Assembly: GCA_030642885.1 (NCBI GenBank)
Contig: DAOWMX010000100.1
Span: forward strand, 1-7,691
From: Anaerolineales bacterium
GTDB lineage: Bacteria > Chloroflexota > Anaerolineae > Anaerolineales > E44-bin32
Length of the DNA: 7,691 nucleotides
Direction: 5' to 3'
Shown one piece after another: positions 1 through 5,513 of this stretch (the first letter of the stretch is position 1; every line of letters begins with the position of its first letter). Made by a program: the position numbers and the translations under genes. The notes under the pieces are model-generated. The model saw only the letters and a program-made list of their open reading frames with translations, was not told the origin of the DNA and ran no database searches.

Positions 1-107
1 CCAACAATCGCCGTAATGGTTGGTGCGAAACCAAAGTTGATCTTCGTCGCGAAGGTTTTAAAGCCCTGGATCTCGAGGGATTTCAGACGCGGAATTCTCT
101 TTTCCAA
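1..107 (-). CDS. smc: Chromosome segregation protein SMC, N-terminal fragment (cut by window edge)
   Basis: The minus strand from a TTG codon at 107-105 reads LEKRIPRLKSLEIQGFKTFA, then continues to TAIVG at the window edge. This is the start of an SMC ATPase head: the K-S-L-E-I-Q-G-F-K-T-F-A strand is followed by the beta-strand leading into the Walker A loop (GPNGSGKSN), which would lie just outside the window. SMC with ScpA/ScpB forms the bacterial condensin that compacts and segregates the chromosome. Only 35 codons are visible. The TTG start lies one base after the rnc stop codon, with a weak GGGT upstream; there is no in-frame ATG or GTG nearby, so the start is the least certain part. 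The tight spacing implies translation coupled to rnc. The rnc-smc order matches the common bacterial arrangement. Identity is secure from the N-terminal signature; completeness cannot be judged. Confidence 0.88.
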   Translation of the reverse strand, partial: MEKRIPRLKSLEIQGFKTFATKINFGFAPTITAIV

Positions 108-108
108 G

Positions 109-900
109 TTATTTACCCGATCGTTGGGCTGCTGTCGAATTGCTTAGCCCTAATTTCTGAAGCGCATTTGCCGCCGCCGCTTGCGAAGCTTCCTGCTTGC
201 TCCGCCCTCTTCCATCCGCTTTTACCCTCTCTCCAATCGAGACCTCGACAGCGAATTCTCGATCGTGATCAGGTCCAAATGTGCCCGTAGTCCGATAATC
301 CGGTATCTCGCCAAACTCAGACTGAGACCACATCTGCAATATACTGCGCGCATCGATTAATCGCTCATCTTCGAGCGCAGCCTTAGCTGCGCGTTCGAAG
401 CGCGGCTCAATAAAACGAATAACTGTCTCGGTGCCGGCGTCGAGGTAGAGCGCACCGATTAGTGCCTCGAATGCAGCGCATAGCAGCGCAGGTCGCTCGC
501 GACCACCGGTCGCGGATTCTCCCTTGCCCAGGAAAATAACCTCGCCCAACCCGAGCTCGCTGGCGAAGGCTGCTAACTGCTCCGTTCGAACCAACGCCGA
601 ACGCAGCCGTGTGAGCGCACCCTCATCCATCTCCGGGAAGCGGTTATACAGCCAGACAGCGGCGATGAAATCCAGAGCAGCGTCACCGAGGTATTCCAGG
701 CGCTCGTTATCCTCCAATGCCTCAGGGTGCTCGTTTAAATACGAGCGGTGCGTCAGGGCGCGACGGAGCAAACTGGGATTTGAGAAGGACAACCCCGTTT
801 GCCGGATGAACTCATCCGGTTTCACTATGACACTCTCCATGAACTTGGGGGACGCCGAGAACTCAGCCGATCTGGGTACTCCGCGTTCCACCAGTTCCAT
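109..900 (-). CDS. rnc: Ribonuclease III
   Basis: Double-stranded-RNA endonuclease that matures rRNA precursors and trims structured mRNAs in the cytoplasm. From an ATG at 900 the protein has 263 residues; a TTG directly before it (903) and a later ATG (840) are alternatives, and none has a strong ribosome binding site. Residues about 30-175 are the RNase III domain, with the signature NERLEYLGDAAL (Glu66, Glu69, Asp73), MDEG (Glu93) and FEALIGALYLD (Glu145). Residues about 184-252 are a double-stranded-RNA-binding domain (ARSILQMWSQ, then YRTTGTFGPDHDREF, ending SKQEASQAAAANALQKLG). One oddity: the metal-binding Asp expected three residues before Glu145 (ILADAFE in typical enzymes, Asp114 in E. 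coli) is Ala142, coded GCT at 477-475. All other metal ligands are kept. It lies 29 nt after fabF and 1 nt before smc, as in many genomes, so co-transcription is likely. Confidence 0.95.
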   Translation of the reverse strand: MELVERGVPRSAEFSASPKFMESVIVKPDEFIRQTGLSFSNPSLLRRALTHRSYLNEHPEALEDNERLEYLGDAALDFIAAVWLYNRFPEMDEGALTRLRSALVRTEQLAAFASELGLGEVIFLGKGESATGGRERPALLCAAFEALIGALYLDAGTETVIRFIEPRFERAAKAALEDERLIDARSILQMWSQSEFGEIPDYRTTGTFGPDHDREFAVEVSIGERVKADGRGRSKQEASQAAAANALQKLGLSNSTAAQRSGK

Positions 901-929
901 CAAATCCGATCGACTTAAGCGATCCTATT

Positions 930-2171
930 TTAACCTTTGAACCTCCTAAACGCCAGTACCGCATTGTGACCGCCAAAACCAAAAGCGTTGCTCAACGCGA
1001 CTTCAACTTCAGCCTCGCGGGCGTGGTTAGGAATGTAGTCCAGATCGCACTCGGGATCGGGATCATTGAGATGGATCGTTGGCGGTAGAATCCCATCCTG
1101 AATCGCCATGACGCAGATGATCGCTTCCAGGGCGCCAGTCGCACCCATCATGTGCCCTGTCATAGATTTCGTGGAAGAGATGGGCACTTTATAAGCGGCC
1201 TCTCCCATCGCGCCTTTGATCGCCCTCGTTTCCGAGAGGTCATTCAACTTCGTTCCCGTCCCATGAGCGTTGATGTAGTCAATCTCATCGGGGTTGACTG
1301 CAGCAGCAGAGAGCGCTTTTTCAATCGCCGAAGCGCCTCCCGCGCCCGTCTCTGAGGGCGCCGTGATATGGAATGCATCGGTGGTTGATCCGTAGCCTAC
1401 CAACTCAGCGAGTATCTCCACGCCTCGCTTGCGTGCGTGTTCCAGGTCTTCGAGGATGATCACCGCCGCGCCCTCACCGATTACCAAGCCATCGCGGTTC
1501 GCGTCAAACGGTGCGGGAGTTTTAGAAAAATCTTCGTTCCGTCTCGAAAGCGCTCCTAAACGGTCAAAAGAGGCAACGCCGAATTTGGTTATGCTCGCCT
1601 CCGAAGCGCCAGCCAGACAGATATCAATTACACCTGTGCGAATAAGCGTGGCAGCCAAACCAATCGCATCAGCGCCTGAGGCGCAAGCCGAGGCAATAGA
1701 GAAGGAGGGTCCCTTGGCGCCATTGTCGATAGCCACAACCCCTGAAGCGCCATTAGACATGTACATCGGTATCGCAAATGGGCTGATCCGACGTGGACCA
1801 TCGTCGGCCATCACCTGAATGCCCGTCTGCACCGTATTCAGACCGCCCACTGCCGAGGAGATGACAACCCCCACCCGATCGGCACCATCATGCTGTATCT
1901 CCAATCCAGAATTCTTCATCGCCTGTGAAGCCGTAGCGCTTGCTAGCTGCTCAAAACGATCCCGACGGCGTGCCTTGCGCGGGTCCATATACAACGCAGG
2001 GTCGAATTCTTTAACTTCACAAGCGATCTTAACCAGGAGATCGCTCGAGTCGAATAATGTGATCCGTTCAACGCCTGATACGCCGGACTTAAGAGCTTCC
2101 CAGGTCTCCATGACGTTTAATCCCAACGGATTGATCGTGCCCATCCCGGTTATAACAACCCTGCGTTCCAT
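930..2171 (-). CDS. fabF: Beta-ketoacyl-ACP synthase II (FabF)
   Basis: Condensing enzyme of type II fatty-acid synthesis: it joins malonyl-ACP to acyl-ACP, releasing CO2, in the cytoplasm. The protein is 413 residues, the usual FabF length. The Cys-His-His triad is complete: Cys163 in SIASACASGADAIG, His303 in NAHGTGTKLND and His340 in STKSMTGHMMGATG, with the conserved Lys335. These numbers coincide with those of E. coli FabF. The C-terminal glycine-rich gate is NAFGFGGHNAVLAF. The reading frame stays open 27 codons further upstream, but I place the start at ATG 2171 because a GGAGG lies 8 nt before it and because MERRVVITGMG is the canonical N-terminus. It sits between the PLP enzyme gene (77 nt upstream) and rnc (29 nt downstream). 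The usual upstream neighbour acpP is absent here. Nothing suggests loss of function. Confidence 0.96.
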   Translation of the reverse strand: MERRVVITGMGTINPLGLNVMETWEALKSGVSGVERITLFDSSDLLVKIACEVKEFDPALYMDPRKARRRDRFEQLASATASQAMKNSGLEIQHDGADRVGVVISSAVGGLNTVQTGIQVMADDGPRRISPFAIPMYMSNGASGVVAIDNGAKGPSFSIASACASGADAIGLAATLIRTGVIDICLAGASEASITKFGVASFDRLGALSRRNEDFSKTPAPFDANRDGLVIGEGAAVIILEDLEHARKRGVEILAELVGYGSTTDAFHITAPSETGAGGASAIEKALSAAAVNPDEIDYINAHGTGTKLNDLSETRAIKGAMGEAAYKVPISSTKSMTGHMMGATGALEAIICVMAIQDGILPPTIHLNDPDPECDLDYIPNHAREAEVEVALSNAFGFGGHNAVLAFRRFKG

Positions 2172-2184
2172 ACGCCTATCCTCC
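2172..2184 (-). promoter_or_regulatory. Ribosome binding site fixing the fabF start
   Basis: Read on the minus strand, GGAGG is followed by ATAGGCGT and then the ATG at 2171. The 8-nt spacing is close to ideal. This decides between the 413-residue form and a 440-residue form starting at 2252, whose extra N-terminus (KHVRLGQRRLAADGLKEK and onward) has no counterpart in FabF proteins that I know. Confidence 0.8.
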
Positions 2185-2248
2185 ACCGAACCACTCTTTT
2201 CTTTCAATCCGTCAGCTGCCAATCGCCGCTGACCTAATCTAACGTGTT

Positions 2249-3373
2249 TCAAACTCCCAGCGTCTTAAACCCAGATCCTGTGAGGATCAGAACGATTGGG
2301 TCCGGGCAAGTTTCTAGAACCTCTTCAAGCGCACATATGACGAGCGCCGAAGTCGGCTCTACATACAACCCAATTCGAGCCAGTGCGTCGCGTCCTTTCA
2401 GGATTTTTTCCTCATCGACAGCGATCATCTTGCCCTCGCTCTCGGCGATGGCTTGTAAAACAGCATCCCCGCGCAGCGGCTGGATGATGCGTACCCCCTC
2501 GGCGACGGTTACCCCCTCAGAGATCATATCCACACTCGAAACGCCATCGGAAAAGGCCGCCCACAGCGGCGCGCACACGCTCGCCTGAACGCCAACCAGG
2601 ACTGGGATATGATCGATTTCACCTGCTGACTGCAGCGCCTGAAAACCTCGATGCAATCCTAGTAGCAGCGTCCCATGACCAACGGGCGCAATGACGGTTC
2701 CCGGAGATTCATTCAGTTGTTCCGCGATCTCATAGGCGATAGTCGCTATTCCGGCGATGCCTTGGGGCAGATATGCATGGCTGGCATACACGATTCCGCC
2801 CTCGGCCTCACGCTGGACAGCCTCCGCGCTCGCCGAGCGTGGGCCAGGGATGCGAACAACTTGCGCACCATATGCGCTGATCTGCGAGCTCTTGGGACCC
2901 GATGCAGATTCAGGGACATAGATGCGCGCCTTAACACCCGCCCGCGCGGCATAGGCGGCCAGGGATGCCCCTGCGTTCCCAGACGAATCCTCAACCACCT
3001 CTTCAATTCCAGCAGCGATTAACGCGCTGACCAGCAGCGCCGTTCCACGGTCCTTAAAAGAACCGGTGGGGTTTAAGTGCTCGCACTTGAAGAAGACATC
3101 GCGCGAGGAGATTCGGTGAGAGAGAAGCGGCGTGTCTCCCTCCCCAAGGCTGACGAAATCTACTTCTGTAGGTAGGGGGAAACTCCGCCGGTAGCGTTCG
3201 ATCGACCGGCGACCAGGCCTAAATGATTGGACCGGATCATAGGAGACTTGATCTCGATAATCGAAGAGACCGCCGCATCTCTCGCAGCAGTAAGGGAATC
3301 CCTTTGTTGGATAGGACCGGCCGCAATCCGTGCAGCGAAACGGCCACTCCCAGGAATTTCTATCGGCAGACAT
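2249..3373 (-). CDS. Threonine synthase-like PLP-dependent enzyme (fold type II) with N-terminal zinc ribbon
   Basis: A 374-residue cytoplasmic PLP enzyme of the tryptophan-synthase-beta/threonine-synthase superfamily. Residues 14-33 form a zinc ribbon (CTDC, then CERC: Cys14, Cys17, Cys30, Cys33), as found on many long threonine synthases. The cofactor-binding lysine is Lys107 in NPTGSFKDRGT. SSGNAGASLAAYAARAG (130-146) is the substrate/cofactor loop, PVGHGTLLLG (230-239) occupies the phosphate-binding position, and EPTSALVICAL (339-349) is typical of the fold's C-terminal half. Threonine synthase converts O-phosphohomoserine to threonine, and the ribbon and overall length favour it. However, GHGTLLLG is unlike the GN-type phosphate loop of well-known ThrC proteins, so another beta-replacement or elimination reaction, such as a cysteine-synthase-like one, remains possible. 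The start at ATG 3373 is the first in frame after a stop. It lies 62 nt after the MoaD-MoaE gene and 77 nt before fabF. A GAGGTG motif upstream is better spaced for a different, out-of-frame ATG (see findings). Confidence 0.8.
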   Translation of the reverse strand: MSADRNSWEWPFRCTDCGRSYPTKGFPYCCERCGGLFDYRDQVSYDPVQSFRPGRRSIERYRRSFPLPTEVDFVSLGEGDTPLLSHRISSRDVFFKCEHLNPTGSFKDRGTALLVSALIAAGIEEVVEDSSGNAGASLAAYAARAGVKARIYVPESASGPKSSQISAYGAQVVRIPGPRSASAEAVQREAEGGIVYASHAYLPQGIAGIATIAYEIAEQLNESPGTVIAPVGHGTLLLGLHRGFQALQSAGEIDHIPVLVGVQASVCAPLWAAFSDGVSSVDMISEGVTVAEGVRIIQPLRGDAVLQAIAESEGKMIAVDEEKILKGRDALARIGLYVEPTSALVICALEEVLETCPDPIVLILTGSGFKTLGV

Positions 3374-3407
3374 AACCCTCCATGATCACCTCGACCATTA
3401 TCCCCAG

Positions 3408-3423
3408 GATGGAATGATCCATC
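3408..3423. repeat. Small perfect inverted repeat between the MoaD-MoaE and PLP-enzyme genes
   Basis: GATGGA at 3408-3413 and TCCATC at 3418-3423 form a 6-bp stem with a 4-nt loop in the 62-nt intergenic gap. No T-tract follows on either strand, so it is not a convincing terminator. It could be a processing or stabilising hairpin in the polycistronic mRNA, or chance. Confidence 0.35.
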
Positions 3424-3435
3424 ACGATACAGCGA

Positions 3436-4095
3436 TTATTCCGGGTCGATTTCCTTCTCACTAAGTGGGATGGTCTGATTCATCCGATCGAGGCCATACC
3501 TTGCAGCTTCAAACACTCCAGCATCACGATTGGCTGCAGTGCAAGCGACCATAACGATTGGTGCACCTGGCTGTACTTCACCTGAGCGCTGGACTATCGC
3601 CATACCCTCGACTGACGTCCAGCGGTCATGAATTTCCTGAACGACTTGTTCCATCTGCTCTTCAACCATCGGGGGTCGGTCTTCAGAAGATTGGTGGGTT
3701 GTTTCCAGGGGCTCATCTCGTTCGCTTTGTACCTGTACGCTCGCGGTCAAGACGCAGGCTGCTCCCGCAGCTGGTGTGATGATTTCCTTTAAAAGGGCAT
3801 TCATATCCAGCGGTTCTCGAACGATGCGGAGTATCGTTGGCCCGTTAACTCTTCCGCCGCTCACTGGCGGGAAGATCGCAACTTCATCGCCTTCTTTGAG
3901 CGGATGGTCATCAACCGCGAATTCGCGGTTCACGGCGAAGATTGCAGAGTTAAACGCCTTGATGAGCTGCGGGTGCTTCCCGCCAAGGAGGCTCTTCAAA
4001 TCCCTTACCCGTAATCCGTCAGGAAGCGATACGGTCTCTTCCCGCACTCCCGCTAAATCCCGCATCGTTGCAAAATAGAGGATCCGCAACGTCAT
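3436..4095 (-). CDS. Fused MoaD-MoaE protein with degenerate MoaE half
   Basis: A 219-residue protein. Residues 1-81 are a MoaD/ThiS-type beta-grasp sulfur carrier: it opens TLRILYFATMRDLAG and ends EVAIFPPVSGG, with the Gly80-Gly81 tail that in free MoaD is adenylated and thiocarboxylated. Here the tail is internal, as in mycobacterial MoaX. Residues about 85-219 align with MoaE, the large subunit of molybdopterin synthase: ILRIVREPLDMNALL, then FEAARYGLDRMNQTIP near the end. The MoaE half has lost most expected residues. The F-x-G-x-VR segment reads VLTASVQVQSE, HR-x-G reads QRSG, the a-HR motif reads ANR, D-x-L-K reads DRMN, and PIWKKE reads PLSEKE. Both catalytic lysines (Lys119 and Lys126 of E. 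coli MoaE) are therefore gone. The start ATG is preceded by AAAGGA at 6-nt spacing. It is probably first gene of the minus-strand operon. Function as a molybdopterin synthase is doubtful; a sulfur-carrier role for the first half is plausible if the fusion is cleaved after Gly81. Confidence 0.82.
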   Translation of the reverse strand: MTLRILYFATMRDLAGVREETVSLPDGLRVRDLKSLLGGKHPQLIKAFNSAIFAVNREFAVDDHPLKEGDEVAIFPPVSGGRVNGPTILRIVREPLDMNALLKEIITPAAGAACVLTASVQVQSERDEPLETTHQSSEDRPPMVEEQMEQVVQEIHDRWTSVEGMAIVQRSGEVQPGAPIVMVACTAANRDAGVFEAARYGLDRMNQTIPLSEKEIDPE

Positions 4096-4117
4096 CCGCT
4101 ATCCTTTCTAAATATCC

Positions 4118-4139
4118 AATACCCGCTCGCTTCGGTATT
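4118..4139. repeat. Leader hairpin upstream of the MoaD-MoaE gene
   Basis: AATACC at 4118-4123 and GGTATT at 4134-4139 form a 6-bp stem with a 10-nt loop. On the minus strand it lies in the presumed 5' leader of the MoaD-MoaE mRNA, about 25 nt before the start codon. On the plus strand it is followed by TTTTCT and resembles a weak terminator, but there is no plus-strand gene upstream for it to end. Confidence 0.35.
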
Positions 4140-4208
4140 TTTCTCACACAGGCCAATATTCAAGATCAAGCTTCATTTTCCAGGGACTTGATCCAAAACA
4201 ACAACCAA

Positions 4209-4238
4209 ATTATACCGGCCACTTGTCTCTTCATCCAA
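4209..4238 (-). promoter_or_regulatory. Candidate sigma70 promoter for the minus-strand operon
   Basis: On the minus strand a perfect TATAAT (4214-4209) is preceded, across an 18-nt spacer, by TTGGAT (4238-4233), a partial match to TTGACA. It would start transcription near 4202 and give a leader of roughly 107 nt before the MoaD-MoaE start. The -10 box is convincing; the -35 box is weak. It stands back to back with the rpmF promoter, the two -35 boxes being 10 bp apart, so a regulator or supercoiling could affect both. Confidence 0.5.
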
Positions 4239-4248
4239 ACAAGGAACC

Positions 4249-4276
4249 TTGACAGACAATCGTCGACTGCTATAAT
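4249..4276 (+). promoter_or_regulatory. Near-consensus sigma70 promoter driving rpmF
   Basis: TTGACA at 4249-4254 and TATAAT at 4271-4276 are both perfect hexamers with a 16-nt spacer. TGC just before the -10 box adds an extended -10 motif (TGnTATAAT). Transcription should start near 4283, about 47 nt before the rpmF start codon. This is the strongest promoter in the window, in keeping with a ribosomal-protein gene. Confidence 0.88.
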
Positions 4277-4278
4277 GA

Positions 4279-4300
4279 GCCCGCCTGCCTGAGGGTGGGC
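4279..4300 (+). repeat. GC-rich inverted repeat at the rpmF transcription start
   Basis: GCCCGCCT (4279-4286) can pair with GGGTGGGC (4293-4300) around a 6-nt loop, an 8-bp stem with two G-T wobbles. It straddles the predicted start site (about 4283). A transcript starting there would contain only part of the stem, so this may act as a DNA operator-like element rather than an RNA hairpin. It may also be chance in a GC-rich stretch. Confidence 0.4.
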
Positions 4301-4329
4301 GTTTCTATGATTACGAATGGAGTAAAGTT

Positions 4330-4515
4330 ATGCCTGCTGTCCCCAAGCGCAAGATCTCCAAAGGCCGACGCGATCGCCGACGGACTCACCACGCGCTTAA
4401 GCTGCGTCATCTAATCAACTGCACGAATTGCGGCGATCAACATCTTCCCCATCATATCTGCCCTAATTGTGGTCATTACGCCGGCCGAGAAGTGATCGAG
4501 ATCGAAAGCACTTAA
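4330..4515 (+). CDS. rpmF: 50S ribosomal protein L32
   Basis: A 61-residue basic protein of the large ribosomal subunit. It opens MPAVPKRKISKGRRDRRRTH, the typical L32 N-terminus (AVPKRK-S), and carries a full zinc ribbon: CTNC and CPNC (Cys31, Cys34, Cys44, Cys47). It is therefore the zinc-binding form rather than the cysteine-free form some bacteria use under zinc limitation. GGAG at 4319-4322 lies 7 nt before the ATG. It is transcribed from a near-consensus promoter and is followed by a hairpin terminator before fabD. In many bacteria rpmF heads a fatty-acid/phospholipid operon beginning with plsX; here fabD follows directly. Confidence 0.96.
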   Translation: MPAVPKRKISKGRRDRRRTHHALKLRHLINCTNCGDQHLPHHICPNCGHYAGREVIEIEST

Positions 4516-4530
4516 GCCCGATCCACACAA

Positions 4531-4559
4531 AGCCGTGCTCATTGATGCACGGCTCTTTT
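4531..4559 (+). terminator. Rho-independent terminator or attenuator between rpmF and fabD
   Basis: AGCCGTGC (4531-4538) and GCACGGCT (4547-4554) form a perfect 8-bp, GC-rich stem with an 8-nt loop, followed at once by CTTTT. It lies 15 nt after the rpmF stop and its T-tract ends 12 nt before the fabD start, so it would end much of the rpmF transcript and leave partial read-through for fabD. The T-tract is short, which favours partial termination. Confidence 0.72.
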
Positions 4560-4571
4560 CATTAAGCCCAA

Positions 4572-5513
4572 ATGCCCCTAACACCCGAACGGACTGCATT
4601 TGTTTTTCCCGGTCAAGGCTCCCAGTCAATCGGCATGGGAATGGCCTTAGCTGAAGCCGCCCCCGAAGCGGCGCGGGTTTTCCAACTCGCCGATGAAATC
4701 CTCGGTTACCCTCTCTCACAAGTCTGCTGGCACGGGCCGGAAGCAGAATTGAATTCAACCCAACACACCCAGCCAGCTCTGCTCACACACTCCATCGCCG
4801 TGCTCGAGGTATTCAAAGGCAAGCACCCTGGCTTTTCGCCAGCCAGCACCGCCGGACACTCAATGGGCGAGTATAGCGCACTGGTAGCTGCAGGAGTGCT
4901 ATCTTTTAAGGATGGTTTACTGCTAACGCGTGAACGAGGGGAAGCAATGCGCTACGCAGGCGAGATCCACCCCGGGGGAATGTCCGCCGTGATTGGGCTT
5001 GGTGTAACTGAAGTTGAAGAAGCTTGCGAAAAAGCATCAGCGCAATCTGTTGGCACGGTGGCTGTTGCCAATGACAACTGCCCCGGGCAAGTCGTAATTT
5101 CCGGAGATGAAAATGCGCTTGCACTCGCTCATGATCTTCTGGACAACGCCGGTGCACGCAAAGTCATCCGCCTGACAGTGAGCATCGCCGCACACTCTCC
5201 GCTGATGATCCCTGCTCAGGATCGCTTAAACGACGCAATTACAGCTACATCGTTCAACAACCCTCTCATTCCTGTCGTGGGCAATGTGTCAGCCAAGCCG
5301 CTTACTTCAATCGCAGAGATCAGGGAAGACCTGAACGCCCAACTCACTTCCCGGGTTCGCTGGACAGAGTCGATCGGGTGGATGACACAATCGGGGGTAG
5401 ATACTTTTGTCGAAATGGGTTCGGGAGCCGTTCTCAGCGGACTGCTGCGCCGAATGGATGCTCAAACACGAGGAATCTCCCTTGATTCTCCATCGACCTG
5501 GGACATGATATAA
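4572..5513 (+). CDS. fabD: Malonyl-CoA:ACP transacylase (FabD)
   Basis: Transfers malonyl groups from CoA to acyl carrier protein, supplying the extender unit used by FabF. The protein is 313 residues, normal for the family. Visible motifs are FPGQGSQSIGMG (12-23), the nucleophile Ser97 in GHSMGEYSAL, Arg122 in TRERGEAM, His208 in IAAHSPLM, Gln257 in NAQLTSRVRW and EMGSGAVLSG (281-290). All catalytic positions known for E. coli FabD (Ser, Arg, His, Gln) are present. ATG 4572 is the only possible start, since an in-frame TAA lies three codons upstream. There is no Shine-Dalgarno sequence before it, and a terminator hairpin ends 12 nt upstream. Expression probably depends on read-through from rpmF or on an unseen promoter inside rpmF. 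The usual downstream partners fabG and acpP do not follow. Confidence 0.96.
   Translation: MPLTPERTAFVFPGQGSQSIGMGMALAEAAPEAARVFQLADEILGYPLSQVCWHGPEAELNSTQHTQPALLTHSIAVLEVFKGKHPGFSPASTAGHSMGEYSALVAAGVLSFKDGLLLTRERGEAMRYAGEIHPGGMSAVIGLGVTEVEEACEKASAQSVGTVAVANDNCPGQVVISGDENALALAHDLLDNAGARKVIRLTVSIAAHSPLMIPAQDRLNDAITATSFNNPLIPVVGNVSAKPLTSIAEIREDLNAQLTSRVRWTESIGWMTQSGVDTFVEMGSGAVLSGLLRRMDAQTRGISLDSPSTWDMI

Noticed and set aside
524..940. Plus-strand open frame opposite rnc (and similar ones opposite fabF, the PLP enzyme and the MoaD-MoaE gene)
   Set aside because: These lie antisense to clearly recognised genes, are rich in Ser/Arg as expected of shadow frames, and have no recognisable motif.
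936..950. AGGAGGT near the end of fabF as the rnc ribosome binding site
   Set aside because: It encodes Arg-Arg in FabF and lies about 40 nt before the rnc start; no start codon falls at a suitable distance.
2172..2252. A 27-residue N-terminal extension of FabF, since the frame is open to 2252
   Set aside because: A GGAGG site lies 8 nt before ATG 2171, and the extension has no counterpart in FabF proteins I know; with ATG 2171 the triad numbering matches E. coli FabF exactly.
4096..4208. A molybdenum-cofactor riboswitch in the leader of the MoaD-MoaE gene
   Set aside because: The leader is only about 107 nt and shows a single 6-bp hairpin; the multi-helix fold of that riboswitch is not visible.
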